A DNA stretch of 64,000 nt from Gammaproteobacteria bacterium (GTDB lineage Bacteria; Pseudomonadota; Gammaproteobacteria; HTCC5015): assembly GCA_028284675.1 (NCBI GenBank), contig JANQRI010000011.1, positions 1 to 64,000 on the forward strand, written 5' to 3'. Below the pieces are notes generated by a model. The model did no database searches and was not told the origin of the DNA. It worked only from the letters and a program-made list of their open reading frames with translations. This document shows, one piece after another, positions 24,108 through 32,597 of this stretch; the stretch's first letter is position 1; each line of letters begins with the position of its first letter. A program made the translations under genes and the position numbers.

Positions 24108-25460
24108 CTAGTTGTATCGTCTGTTGTTAAGTTCCGCTATGCGTTGATCCTCGACAAGCTTGGCTTTGTGCTCGGCCCGCTCATCATCGCGTTCTTTACG
24201 TGCCTCGTTGGATTGTGCAACCAGTGCCGTCATGTCGACAGCAGGACCGTGTACCTGGTCGCTGGTTGCGAGCCGGCTGACCCTGAAATAACCGGAGTTA
24301 ATCTGCGCATCATGCAGCTTGGCTTCATGCATTTCACTGATCACCGAGGCCAGGTTAAAAAATAGATTTGTGTTTTCATCACCATCGTACAGGCGGATCA
24401 GATGTTTGTTTTCCATATCCACCGGGGTGTAGTTAAATTCCTGATCATTGCGACCCTGTAATACGGTCATCGCGATTGACTCAATCAGGTTTTTAACTTC
24501 TTCTTTGGTGTAGCTGATGAGCTGCTCTTGTTTTTCCGTGTCGATAATCGCGATTTCCGCATCTTCGCTCAGCTCGTCAATGGATGTTGCCTCAAGCTGT
24601 TCGTCGACAATATCGGCTTCTTCAAAAATATCGTCCGCTACACGGTCAACGATAGTGTCTATATCGATAGTGGTTTGTGTTTCGTCTTCATCTGTACCCG
24701 GCAGCTGGGCTGCTGCATCAGCACTTTGATGGACGATTTCAGTCAGAATCTCTTCAACGGTTTCGGCAACAATGGCGTCAACGTCAAGTGCAGCGACTGC
24801 GTCATCAACGACCAGTTCACTGAGATCCTGTGCGACCAGGTCCGGTGCTTCGAATTCGATATGGATTTCATCGTTTTCGGTTTCATCGGTTTCTTCCCGG
24901 CCGGTTACCGGTATATTTTCATTGGATGTTTCATCACTGATCACCGGTTCGGTGGTTTGTTCTTCCGGCTGGCTGGTTTGATTTGTTTCGGGTTCGGAAT
25001 CCGGATCAGTTAGCACTGTTTCGGTTTCGTTTTCCGGCTGGCCGGTTTGGTTTGTTTCGGTCTCGGATTCCGGATCAGTCAGAACTGTTTCGGTTTCATT
25101 TTCCGGCTGTGTGACCAGCAACTCCTCCAGATCTTCAACGGTCTCTGTTTCTTCGATCAGACCAATGTCTTCGGCAAGTTGCAGAATTTCGGATTCGATT
25201 GATTCGTCAATGGTAACTTCGGAATCGGCTTCGCCGAGCAATACGATTGAATTTTCGGAGTCGGGAGTTTCGATTGTGCCGGTCACATTGTCTAGGTTGC
25301 CCGGCAGGTCGGTGAGTTGCTCATCGACTTCGTCAATCAGATCTTCGTAGGTGTTACGATTAAGAATTCCCTCAATAACACTTTCGCTGAGGTTGTTGAA
25401 AGTGTCTTCACTGCCTGAGTATGACAGGTACCACGCTATTCCTGATTCGGCAATGCTCAT
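24108..25460 (-). CDS. Large acidic repeat-containing protein of unknown function
   Basis: A 450-residue, strongly acidic protein without signal peptide. Residues 1-110 are helical and acidic; about 115-170 consist of a 23-residue repeat beginning QPENETETVLTDP, two full copies and a partial third; about 200-330 are Asp/Glu/Val/Ile-rich helices; the last 100 residues are mixed, ending in a charged coiled-coil-like tail (NEARKERDDERAEHKAKLVE). No family is recognised. TAGGAG lies nine bases before the ATG, a strong ribosome site, so this is a real gene. With the next gene it forms a two-gene unit. Confidence 0.6.
   Translation of the reverse strand: MSIAESGIAWYLSYSGSEDTFNNLSESVIEGILNRNTYEDLIDEVDEQLTDLPGNLDNVTGTIETPDSENSIVLLGEADSEVTIDESIESEILQLAEDIGLIEETETVEDLEELLVTQPENETETVLTDPESETETNQTGQPENETETVLTDPDSEPETNQTSQPEEQTTEPVISDETSNENIPVTGREETDETENDEIHIEFEAPDLVAQDLSELVVDDAVAALDVDAIVAETVEEILTEIVHQSADAAAQLPGTDEDETQTTIDIDTIVDRVADDIFEEADIVDEQLEATSIDELSEDAEIAIIDTEKQEQLISYTKEEVKNLIESIAMTVLQGRNDQEFNYTPVDMENKHLIRLYDGDENTNLFFNLASVISEMHEAKLHDAQINSGYFRVSRLATSDQVHGPAVDMTALVAQSNEARKERDDERAEHKAKLVEDQRIAELNNRRYN
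24964..25109 (-). repeat. 69-bp tandem repeat inside the acidic gene
   Basis: Units at 24964-25032 and 25033-25101 are close copies, and a third begins at 25102. The period of 69 is a multiple of three, so changes in copy number would keep the frame and only lengthen or shorten the protein. Confidence 0.8.
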
Positions 25461-25697
25461 AAGGGTCGCTCCTAAAGCTCAAGTTAAAAACAAGCTGCCA
25501 CCGCCGCATCATATGCGCGATGTTGACTCTTAACTCTGCTTTGCCCCTTAAGAAACAAACCGACTTGTGTGCCTGAGCGGCGGTCAATGGTTTGTTCGTT
25601 TGCTGTGGAATAAATTTAACATAAACGCTAAATGAATTATATACGCAATAAGTAGTACTGTTAGCGCCGCGTTTTTGATGAGCTGATTATTGTAATT

Positions 25698-25734
25698 TTA
25701 TGCAAAACAAATATTAACGGCGTGTTTTGCATAA
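25698..25734. repeat. 12-bp inverted repeat in the aroE-acidic gene gap
   Basis: TTATGCAAAACA (25698-25709) and TGTTTTGCATAA (25723-25734) are perfect inverted copies around 13 bases. It lies in the 328-base gap 25461-25788, which holds no gene, about 240 bases before the acidic gene start and 55 bases after aroE. It has no U-tail on the minus strand. It could be a regulator site or an RNA hairpin. Confidence 0.4.
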
Positions 25735-25788
25735 TTAAAATAAGTCTGGCTATACCATAAGTAATAGGCCGAAAGTAATAGCGGGTGT

Positions 25789-26604
25789 TCAGGGGGCTCT
25801 TAACGCGGTTATCACTTCTGCAGTATTCGGGCTGACATTACGCCAGATTTTGAATGCTTCGGCGGCCTGTTCGACCAACATGCCAAGACCGTCCAGCGCG
25901 AGTGCGGCGTTTTGTTGTTGTCCCCATTTTACGAACGCAGTGGGTTCTTTGCCGTACATCATATCGTAGCTGACACCGGCGGTACGCAGAATATTGTCCG
26001 GTAACGGCGGTACTTCATTGTGCAGGCCTGCTGCGGTGCCGTTGATAATAATATCGAATTGTTTACCCTCCAGTGCCGGATACCCGCAAGCGGCAATCTC
26101 GGCCAGATCGGAAAATTTTTCTGCCAGCAGTTCGCATTTTTCAACAGTACGATTCGCGATGGTCAGACTGCGCGGGCGAGTGCCGATTAACGGCGCGAGT
26201 ATTCCTCTGACCGCACCGCCGGCACCGAGAATCAGGATGTCTTTATCCTGCAGTTCAACATTATGGTTGACGGTCAGGTCACGTAAAAAACCAATGCCGT
26301 CGGTGTTAAAACCGCAACGCCGGCCGTCGGCTTCAAACTTCAGGGTGTTGACCGCCTGCGCGCGGTTGCTGGCTTCGTTACAGTTGTCGGCCATGTCCCA
26401 GGCAATGCCTTTTAAGGGTACGGTAATATTCAAACCCTTGTAGCCTTCGCGCGCCAGCCGGTTAATGCTGTCGAACAACGTATCGATTGTGACTTCAATC
26501 GCAGTGTATTCGAGTTCCTGTCCGGTTTGCGCGGCAAACATCCGGTGAATTTCGGGCGACAGGCTGTGTTTTATCGGTGAACCGATAACCGCATACTTAT
26601 CCAT
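25789..26604 (-). CDS. Shikimate dehydrogenase
   Basis: A 271-residue enzyme that reduces 3-dehydroshikimate to shikimate with NADPH in the pathway to aromatic amino acids. The start YAVIGSPIKHSLSPEIHRMF carries the substrate-binding SLSP motif, NITVPLKG (about residue 60) the catalytic Lys, NTDGIGFLRDL the substrate Asp, and ILGAGGAVRGIL (about 126) the nucleotide loop. Its start overlaps the hemB stop by 8 bases, so it is translated from the same message. Length is normal for AroE. Confidence 0.96.
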   Translation of the reverse strand: MDKYAVIGSPIKHSLSPEIHRMFAAQTGQELEYTAIEVTIDTLFDSINRLAREGYKGLNITVPLKGIAWDMADNCNEASNRAQAVNTLKFEADGRRCGFNTDGIGFLRDLTVNHNVELQDKDILILGAGGAVRGILAPLIGTRPRSLTIANRTVEKCELLAEKFSDLAEIAACGYPALEGKQFDIIINGTAAGLHNEVPPLPDNILRTAGVSYDMMYGKEPTAFVKWGQQQNAALALDGLGMLVEQAAEAFKIWRNVSPNTAEVITALRAP

Positions 26605-27616
26605 TATTTTCTTTTAACCAACCGGCTGCCTGCTTGGCGTAGTAAGTAAAAATGCCGTCCGCCCCGGCCCGCTTCATACTTAACAGCGCTTCAAGCACAC
26701 AACTGCGTTCGTTTAAAAATCCGCCCTGCGATGCGGTGTGTATCATGGTGTATTCACCGCTGACCTGATAAACAAATGTGGGTGCTTTGAAAGTGTCTTT
26801 AATTCTGCGGACCACATCCAGGTACGGCATGCCGGGCTTTACCATAACGATATCGGCACCTTCCTGCAGATCCAAAGCGGTTTCCCAAAGTGCTTCGTCG
26901 GTGTTGGCCGGGTCCATTTGGTAGCTGTGTTTGCTGCTGTTACCCAGGTTGGCGGATGACCCGACCGCATCCCTGAATGGTCCGTAATAGCTTGAGGCAT
27001 ATTTGGAGGAGTAGGCGAGGATGCGGGTGTTGGTGTGGTTATGAGACTCCAGAGCTTCGCGAATCCGGCCTATGCGGCCATCCATCATATCCGAAGGGGC
27101 AACAATGTCGGCGCCGGCATCGGCATGTGAAAGCGCCTGCTTGACCAGCACTTCAACCGTTTCATCGTTGAGTACATAACCTTTATCGTCGAGCAGGCCG
27201 TCCTGACCGTGGCTGGTGAAGGGGTCCAGCGCAACATCGGTGATTACGCCGAGCTCAGGGAAGCGGGATTTTAGCAGGCGCACGGTTTGCTGGGTGATGC
27301 CGTCCGGGTTATACGCTTCGCGCGCATCTTCGCTTTTCAGGTCGGCCGGTGTGACCGGAAAAATGGCAATCGCAGAAACACCCAGCTTCAGCAGTTGCTC
27401 GGCCTCCTGCAGCAATGGTTCGCGGCCGACACGCTCAATATCGGGCATGGAGAGTATTTTTTCCCGCTGTTTGGCCTCATTCAGCACAAATACCGGGTAA
27501 ATCAAATCGCTGGGCCTGAGATGGTGTTCCTGCATCAGGCGCCGGGAAAAATCGTCGCAGCGCATTCGCCGCATTCGCTTGCCCGGGAAGCCCCCGGGAA
27601 AAGAGTGGTTATTCAT
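26597..27616 (-). CDS. Delta-aminolevulinic acid dehydratase (porphobilinogen synthase)
   Basis: A 339-residue enzyme that joins two 5-aminolevulinate molecules to porphobilinogen in haem synthesis. RPSDLIYPVFVLN, a DVALDPFTSHGQDG segment, APSDMMDGRIG, SSKYASSYYGPFRDA and MVKPGMPYLDVV carry the two Schiff-base lysines and the metal region; the DALDxFTxHG version here, lacking the zinc cysteines, suggests a magnesium type. The ATG at 27616 has GGAG nine bases upstream and gives the normal length. First gene of the hemB-aroE unit. Confidence 0.96.
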   Translation of the reverse strand: MNNHSFPGGFPGKRMRRMRCDDFSRRLMQEHHLRPSDLIYPVFVLNEAKQREKILSMPDIERVGREPLLQEAEQLLKLGVSAIAIFPVTPADLKSEDAREAYNPDGITQQTVRLLKSRFPELGVITDVALDPFTSHGQDGLLDDKGYVLNDETVEVLVKQALSHADAGADIVAPSDMMDGRIGRIREALESHNHTNTRILAYSSKYASSYYGPFRDAVGSSANLGNSSKHSYQMDPANTDEALWETALDLQEGADIVMVKPGMPYLDVVRRIKDTFKAPTFVYQVSGEYTMIHTASQGGFLNERSCVLEALLSMKRAGADGIFTYYAKQAAGWLKENNG

Positions 27617-27740
27617 AGTTGTTAACTCCGGTATTCCCGCAGCATAACTTTTCGGCTGAAAAATTGCGAGAGGCCAGGAATGTGATTCGGATCTCAATAT
27701 AAATTTCCGGCTTTGAGTAAGGTATTTTCTTCGGCAGAAA

Positions 27741-28187
27741 ATGGTTCAAGCAGGCAAGAGCGAAACGGTGGATACCTCCCCAGCACTGATTAATGATGAT
27801 GTTGATGTGAGCCAAGGCGGTAACGAGCGCAGGCACTATATGCGTTACCGTATTAGTTTGCGGGTGCAGCTGATCAGCTCCGATTGCCTGCCGATGCAGT
27901 TTCAGACCACCGATGTGTCTATTGCCGGATGGCATTTTGAGTGTGACCAGTGGGCCGCCCAGCATCTGACCTCCAATGGCGAACTCGCGATGCCGGCAAC
28001 CGGCAAGCAGTTTACCGCGCGTTTCAAGGTGCCGATGGAAAGTGGTGAACACAGGATGCTCACATTAATGACCAAAGTGGTCGGTATGCAGCGCCTGGCT
28101 CAGGATAAATACCGGGTCAGCATGCGTTTCGAGCATTTCGGCGGCAAGAGTCATGACTTACTGCAGGAATTTCTTGAATCTCTGTAG
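27741..28187 (+). CDS. PilZ-domain c-di-GMP receptor
   Basis: A 148-residue protein whose core is a PilZ domain: ERRHYMRYRIS (about residue 28) is the RxxxR motif and DVSIAGWHFE (about residue 58) the D/NxSxxG motif, the two parts that grip cyclic di-GMP. The first 25 residues are polar and likely disordered. No other domain is attached, so it is a stand-alone adaptor. It is divergent from hemB. Output partner unknown. Confidence 0.85.
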   Translation: MVQAGKSETVDTSPALINDDVDVSQGGNERRHYMRYRISLRVQLISSDCLPMQFQTTDVSIAGWHFECDQWAAQHLTSNGELAMPATGKQFTARFKVPMESGEHRMLTLMTKVVGMQRLAQDKYRVSMRFEHFGGKSHDLLQEFLESL

Positions 28188-28191
28188 TCTT

Positions 28192-28204
28192 CCCCCCCCC
28201 CCCC
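28192..28204 (+). repeat. Run of 13 cytosines between pilZ gene and fumarase gene
   Basis: Thirteen consecutive C bases lie four bases after the PilZ stop codon and about 155 bases before the fumarase start. Homopolymers of this length are prone to slippage. It lies outside coding sequence, so any effect would be on promoter spacing or on the transcript end. Confidence 0.85.
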
Positions 28205-28360
28205 GGCCCACAGATCGCGGGCGCATTATTGAAAACACTCTAACTAAGCATTGCCCCCAAGCATTGGGCGTCTGTGCCTGTTCCGATAGCATACAGATAA
28301 AACCACGTCTGCCGTTTTATGGTATATACAGTGCTGTGTCCCATACAGGAGATTGAGACA

Positions 28361-29866
28361 ATGCCGATCCGGCAAGATGATTTTATTCAAAGCATCAGTG
28401 ATGCGCTGCAGTATATTTCTTATTATCACCCGAAAGATTTTATCGATGCGGTGCATGCGGCTTACCAGCGAGAGGAGAGCACTGCCGCGAAAGATGCAAT
28501 GGCGCAAATTCTGATCAACTCCAGAATGTGTGCGATGGGGCGGCGACCGATCTGTCAGGACACCGGCATTGTGACCGTGTTTTTAAAAATCGGTATGCAG
28601 GTGCAGTGGGATGCGTCATTGAGTGTTGAAGAGATGGTTAACGAGGGCGTGCGCCGCGCGTATTTGCATCCGGATAATGTGTTGCGTGCATCGATACTGG
28701 CCGATCCGGCCGGCAAGCGGCGCAATACCAAAGACAATACTCCGGCGGTGATTCATATGGAAGTTGTACCCGGTGATACGGTTGATGTCACGGTTGCGGC
28801 AAAGGGCGGCGGTTCGGAGGCAAAATCCAAATTTGTAATGCTGAACCCTTCGGACAGCATTGTCGACTGGGTTGTCGAGACCGTGCCGAAGATGGGCGCG
28901 GGCTGGTGTCCGCCCGGTATTCTGGGTATCGGTATTGGCGGGACTGCGGAGAAAGCAATGGTGCTGGCGAAAGAGGCCTGCATGGAATCGATTGATATCC
29001 AGGCGCTGATTGATCGTGGCCCTGAAAATGCGCTGGAGGAATTACGACTGGAGTTGTTTGAGAAGGTTAACGCACTGGGTATCGGTGCGCAGGGTTTGGG
29101 CGGGTTGACCACCGTGCTTGATATTAAAATCCGGGATTATCCGACCCATGCGGCGAACAAACCGGTGGCAATGATTCCGAATTGCGCGGCAACCCGGCAT
29201 GCGCATTTTGTGCTCGACGGTTCCGGCCCGGCAAATCTGCAGGCACCGAAGCTGGAGGATTGGCCCGAGATCAGCTGGGAGATTGGCGAGAATGTTAAAA
29301 GGGTGAATCTGGGTTCCGTCACGCGGGATGAGATTGCAACATGGCGTCCCGGGCAAACATTGTTGTTGAGCGGCAAAATGCTGACCGGGCGTGATGCTGC
29401 GCATAAACGGCTGGTTGATCTGATTCAGAAAGGTGAGGATTTACCGGTGGATTTTACCAACCGCTTTATTTATTACGTGGGTCCGGTCGATCCGGTGCGT
29501 GATGAAGTGGTGGGCCCGGCGGGCCCGACGACTGCAACCCGAATGGATAAGTTCACTGCAGCGATGCTGGGTGAAACCGGTTTGATCGGTATGATCGGCA
29601 AGGCTGAGCGTGGTGATGGCGCGATCGATGTGATCAAGCAACACAAGGCGGTTTATTTAATCGCGGTTGGCGGCGCGGCTTACCTGGTATCCAAGGCGAT
29701 TCGCAAATCCAAAGTTGTTGCATTCGAAGAGCTGGGTATGGAAGCGATCCATGAATTTGAAGTTGAGGATATGCCGGTCACTGTCGCGGTCGATGTCAAT
29801 GGTGAGTCTGTCCATCACAGCGGGCCGCAAAAATGGCGGGAGCATATTCTTAAAGCGGTGATTTAA
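28361..29866 (+). CDS. Class I (iron-sulfur) fumarate hydratase
   Basis: A 501-residue cytoplasmic enzyme hydrating fumarate to malate in the TCA cycle. Both halves of class I fumarase are fused: the alpha-type part with RRPICQDTGIVTVF, MGAGWCPPGILGIGIGGT and AMIPNCAATRHAHF, whose cysteines hold the 4Fe-4S cluster, and the beta-type part from GQTLLLSGKMLTGRDAAHK through GPAGPTTATRMD and GMIGKAERG. The ATG at 28361 has AGGAG nine bases upstream. Class I enzymes are oxygen-sensitive. No terminator stands out after it. Confidence 0.95.
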   Translation: MPIRQDDFIQSISDALQYISYYHPKDFIDAVHAAYQREESTAAKDAMAQILINSRMCAMGRRPICQDTGIVTVFLKIGMQVQWDASLSVEEMVNEGVRRAYLHPDNVLRASILADPAGKRRNTKDNTPAVIHMEVVPGDTVDVTVAAKGGGSEAKSKFVMLNPSDSIVDWVVETVPKMGAGWCPPGILGIGIGGTAEKAMVLAKEACMESIDIQALIDRGPENALEELRLELFEKVNALGIGAQGLGGLTTVLDIKIRDYPTHAANKPVAMIPNCAATRHAHFVLDGSGPANLQAPKLEDWPEISWEIGENVKRVNLGSVTRDEIATWRPGQTLLLSGKMLTGRDAAHKRLVDLIQKGEDLPVDFTNRFIYYVGPVDPVRDEVVGPAGPTTATRMDKFTAAMLGETGLIGMIGKAERGDGAIDVIKQHKAVYLIAVGGAAYLVSKAIRKSKVVAFEELGMEAIHEFEVEDMPVTVAVDVNGESVHHSGPQKWREHILKAVI

Positions 29867-29940
29867 TACCAAATACTATCAGGCCAATTAAGGCCCTAGT
29901 TGTGTTCATGTCTGTATCGATCAAGCAAGTCAGCTAAGCG

Positions 29941-30219
29941 TTATGGTGTGAGGTCATCATAGTGTCCGCCGATTGCAAAAATATAAATGGATTCATCATC
30001 AAATTTATAGATGACACGATCTTTTTGAGAAATACGTTTTGACCACAGCCCTGTTAAATTGTGTCTTAGTGGTTCCGGCTTACCTAAACCCGAAGACGGA
30101 TCGTTAGAGCGGAGCATTTCTTTGATTAATTTGCAAAAAGCTTTGTGTAATTTTTTATCTTTTTCTCTTAGTTCTTCGTATTTAGCCCAGGTGTCACCTT
30201 CAAACACCAGTGATCTCAT
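29941..30219 (-). CDS. YoeB/Txe-family toxin, ribosome-dependent mRNA endonuclease
   Basis: A 92-residue toxin of the RelE fold. GDTWAKYEELREKDKKLHKAFCKLI, GKPEPLRHNLTGLWSKRI, and DRVIYKFDDESIYIFAIGGHYDD are the standard YoeB blocks; the conserved Glu, Arg, and the C-terminal His-Tyr carry catalysis in YoeB. It cleaves mRNA on the ribosome when the antitoxin is lost. Its start lies inside the end of the antitoxin gene (20-base overlap). Confidence 0.92.
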   Translation of the reverse strand: MRSLVFEGDTWAKYEELREKDKKLHKAFCKLIKEMLRSNDPSSGLGKPEPLRHNLTGLWSKRISQKDRVIYKFDDESIYIFAIGGHYDDLTP

Positions 30220-30472
30220 TTATTTCCCTCTCGTCAGGTTTGTATCCGGTCCCTTTGTTATGAGTGTCCAGCGATCCAGCAATTTGTTTCATTAAACCCT
30301 GATTTTGCATTACATATAATGTTTCTTGTTCCCGTTCCCAGTCTTCGGCGCTAATAACAATAAAGGCTTCTCCAGAACGGCGTGTCACCTTAAGGGGTGT
30401 GTGACGGCTAACCACTTGCTCTATAAAGGATTTTAGATTGTCTCTAAATTGGTTGACGCTAATAGAATCCAT
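30200..30472 (-). CDS. YefM/Phd-family antitoxin
   Basis: A 90-residue antitoxin. DSISVNQFRDNLKSFIEQV and LKVTRRSGEAFIVISAEDWE form the Phd/YefM DNA-binding domain; the C-terminal third (about residues 55-90) would wrap the toxin. The ATG at 30472 is used rather than a TTG four codons upstream. It is the first gene of the pair and should repress it from the palindrome just upstream. Confidence 0.92.
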   Translation of the reverse strand: MDSISVNQFRDNLKSFIEQVVSRHTPLKVTRRSGEAFIVISAEDWEREQETLYVMQNQGLMKQIAGSLDTHNKGTGYKPDEREINEITGV

Positions 30473-30486
30473 AATGATTACCAAAT

Positions 30487-30503
30487 GTACGGAGTTTCCG
30501 TAC
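30487..30503. promoter_or_regulatory. Operator of the yefM-yoeB pair
   Basis: GTACGGA and TCCGTAC form a perfect 7-bp inverted repeat around GTT, 15 bases before the antitoxin start. The position and the GTAC core fit a YefM-YoeB autorepression site. Confidence 0.6.
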
Positions 30504-30546
30504 GATACTAAGGGGTTTGCGCGAGCAAGTCAATATAAAACCATTA

Positions 30547-31467
30547 TCATTGTTTATCGTTCAGCCAGTCTTTTGGCTGTAAAAAATCACTGTACAGTTT
30601 TGCTTCAGGTGTACCGGGTTCGGGATGCCAGTTGTATCGCCACTGCACTTCGGGCGGCAATGACATTAATATTGACTCGGTACGGCCGCCGGATTGCAAA
30701 CCGAACAAAGTCCCACGATCGTATACCAGATTAAATTCAACATAACGACCGCGACGGTACAGTTGAAACTCGCGTTGTGCGTCGCTGTATTCAGTATCGC
30801 AGCGGCGTTCAACGATCGGTGCATATGCTTTCATATAGCTATCGCCAACGCTGCGCATAAACGCAAAGCATTGCTCGAATTCCCATTCGTTTAAATCGTC
30901 AAAAAACAAACCGCCGATACCGCGCGGTTCATTGCGGTGTTTCAGAAAAAAATAACGGTCGCACCATTGTTTGAAGCGCGGATAGACATCGTCGCCGAAC
31001 GGTTCGCAGGCTTGCTGTGCGGTGTGGTGCCAGTGCACACAGTCTTCTTCGAATCCGTAATATGGGGTCAGGTCATAACCGCCGCCGAACCACCATAACG
31101 GTGGGCGTGAGTCGTTTTCGGCAATAAAGAAACGCACGTTTGCATGCGATGTCGGCACGAATGGGTTGCGCGGGTGTATCACGATGGATACCCCAAGTGC
31201 CTGAAAACGGCTGCCTGCCAGCTCCGGGCGGTGCGCGCTGGCTGCGGCCGGCATTTGTTCACCGCTGATATGTGAGTAGTTTACCCCGCCTTTTTCAAAA
31301 ACACGGCCTGCCTCGATTACCCGGCTGCGTCCACCGCCGCCTTCCGCGCGGGTCCATTGTTCCTCTTTGAATGTTGCCTTGCCGTCGATAGCTTCCAGTT
31401 GTGTGCAAATATCCTGCTGTAATGTTTGCAGGTAGTTTTCAACGGTTTCAATATCAGGTTTGTTCAT
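30547..31467 (-). CDS. Oxygen-dependent coproporphyrinogen III oxidase
   Basis: A 306-residue cytoplasmic enzyme that decarboxylates coproporphyrinogen III to protoporphyrinogen IX using oxygen. GGGGRSRVIEAGRVFEKGGV, HPRNPFVPTSHANVRFF, WWFGGGYDLTPYYGFEED, and RRGRYVEFNLVYDRGTLFGLQ are the family signatures. Last gene of the topA-tsaC-GNAT-hemF string; its start overlaps the acetyltransferase stop by 4 bases (ATGA). With hemB nearby this region holds two haem-pathway genes. Confidence 0.96.
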   Translation of the reverse strand: MNKPDIETVENYLQTLQQDICTQLEAIDGKATFKEEQWTRAEGGGGRSRVIEAGRVFEKGGVNYSHISGEQMPAAASAHRPELAGSRFQALGVSIVIHPRNPFVPTSHANVRFFIAENDSRPPLWWFGGGYDLTPYYGFEEDCVHWHHTAQQACEPFGDDVYPRFKQWCDRYFFLKHRNEPRGIGGLFFDDLNEWEFEQCFAFMRSVGDSYMKAYAPIVERRCDTEYSDAQREFQLYRRGRYVEFNLVYDRGTLFGLQSGGRTESILMSLPPEVQWRYNWHPEPGTPEAKLYSDFLQPKDWLNDKQ

Positions 31468-32027
31468 CTGGCTTGTGTATTTTGTTGTGCAACGTACTCT
31501 GAGCGTAGCAGCCCGTAAACTGCATGATCCAGGTGCTCATTATTACGCTTCAGAATATCGCGTAATACCCCTTCCTTTTTAAATCCGAACTTGGTTAACA
31601 GCGCTGCGCTGGATTCATTGGAGGGTATGCATTCACCCTGAATTTTGTTAATCGGAAAATACTGGAAGCCGAGCGCGATCAGATCTTGCCAGCAGGCTTT
31701 CGCGATGCCTTTGCCGCGATACGCTTCATCCAGCCAGATGAAGATATAGGCGACATTGTTTTTTGTATCGATCATGTTGAAACCGGCTGCACCCGCCACT
31801 CTGCCTTCATAGAAAATAGTTTGATGTAAACCCTGGCCGACTGCAAATTTTCGAAGTTCGCCGATAATTGTTTCACCCATTTCGTTTACGGTTTTGATTT
31901 GCGGTGTTTGAATCAACCACTTGGCAAGATTTGCACGGTTTTTATCAAGTACATCAAATAGGCCCTGAGCGAACTGGGGCACAGTGAGCCTGACAGTGAT
32001 CCGGTCGGTGATTTTGCGTTCGAACAT
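31464..32027 (-). CDS. GNAT acetyltransferase of RimJ/RimL type
   Basis: A 187-residue N-acetyltransferase. VAYIFIWLDEAYRGKGIAKA (about residues 92-111) is the acetyl-CoA loop, here as RGKGIA, and NKIQGECIPSNESSAALLTKFGF the last conserved block. Close to ribosomal-protein-serine acetyltransferases of the RimL group; the true substrate may be different. It lies between tsaC and hemF, overlapping hemF by 4 bases, a place held by other genes in Pseudomonas. Confidence 0.85.
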   Translation of the reverse strand: MFERKITDRITVRLTVPQFAQGLFDVLDKNRANLAKWLIQTPQIKTVNEMGETIIGELRKFAVGQGLHQTIFYEGRVAGAAGFNMIDTKNNVAYIFIWLDEAYRGKGIAKACWQDLIALGFQYFPINKIQGECIPSNESSAALLTKFGFKKEGVLRDILKRNNEHLDHAVYGLLRSEYVAQQNTQAR

Positions 32028-32048
32028 AATGCTGCCTTTGGGAATGGT

Positions 32049-32597
32049 TTAACGAATTTGGCGGCCGGAACGTGCATCGCGGATCGGCGTGACCTGCGTG
32101 AGCCCGTCGGTGTTACCTTCAACAGTATACGCAATTCGGTCACTGAGTGTTTGATTGACTTCATCGGCTGTCAATGCCGGTGGTTGTCCGCTGAGGTTGG
32201 CGCTGGTCGATACGATTGCGCCGCCGAATGCCTCGCATAATGCGATGACCGGTTTGCAGGCGGTCAGCCTGAGTGCAAGCGTATCATGATCTCCGGTCAA
32301 CCAGTCCGGCACAGAGCTTAAACAGGGCAGTAACCAGGTATTTGGTCCCGGCCAGCTGTTTTGCACCGCCGGATAATTTGGCAGCGATTCCAGGTCGATG
32401 TAGTTGCCGAACTGTGACAGTGCTCCGGCAATCAGGATCAGGCCTTTGTGTTTGGGGCGTTGTTTTAACGACAGCAGTTGTGTGATTGCGGCTTCGTTTA
32501 ATGGGTCACAGCCCAGCCCGAAAACCGCTTCGGTTGGATAGGCGACGATACCACCCGCCCGCAGTTGGGCGGCGGCTTGCTGGTAAATATCAGTCAC
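32049..32597 (-). CDS. Threonylcarbamoyl-AMP synthase
   Basis: A 182-residue YrdC/Sua5-fold enzyme. It makes threonylcarbamoyl-AMP from threonine, bicarbonate and ATP for the t6A37 base of tRNA. GGIVAYPTEAVFGLGCDPLNE (residues about 15-35), KQRPKHKGLILI, PGPNTWLLPC and VSTSANLSGQP are the family motifs. It starts with GTG, whose last two bases overlap the topA stop (GTGA). Confidence 0.95.
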   Translation of the reverse strand: MTDIYQQAAAQLRAGGIVAYPTEAVFGLGCDPLNEAAITQLLSLKQRPKHKGLILIAGALSQFGNYIDLESLPNYPAVQNSWPGPNTWLLPCLSSVPDWLTGDHDTLALRLTACKPVIALCEAFGGAIVSTSANLSGQPPALTADEVNQTLSDRIAYTVEGNTDGLTQVTPIRDARSGRQIR

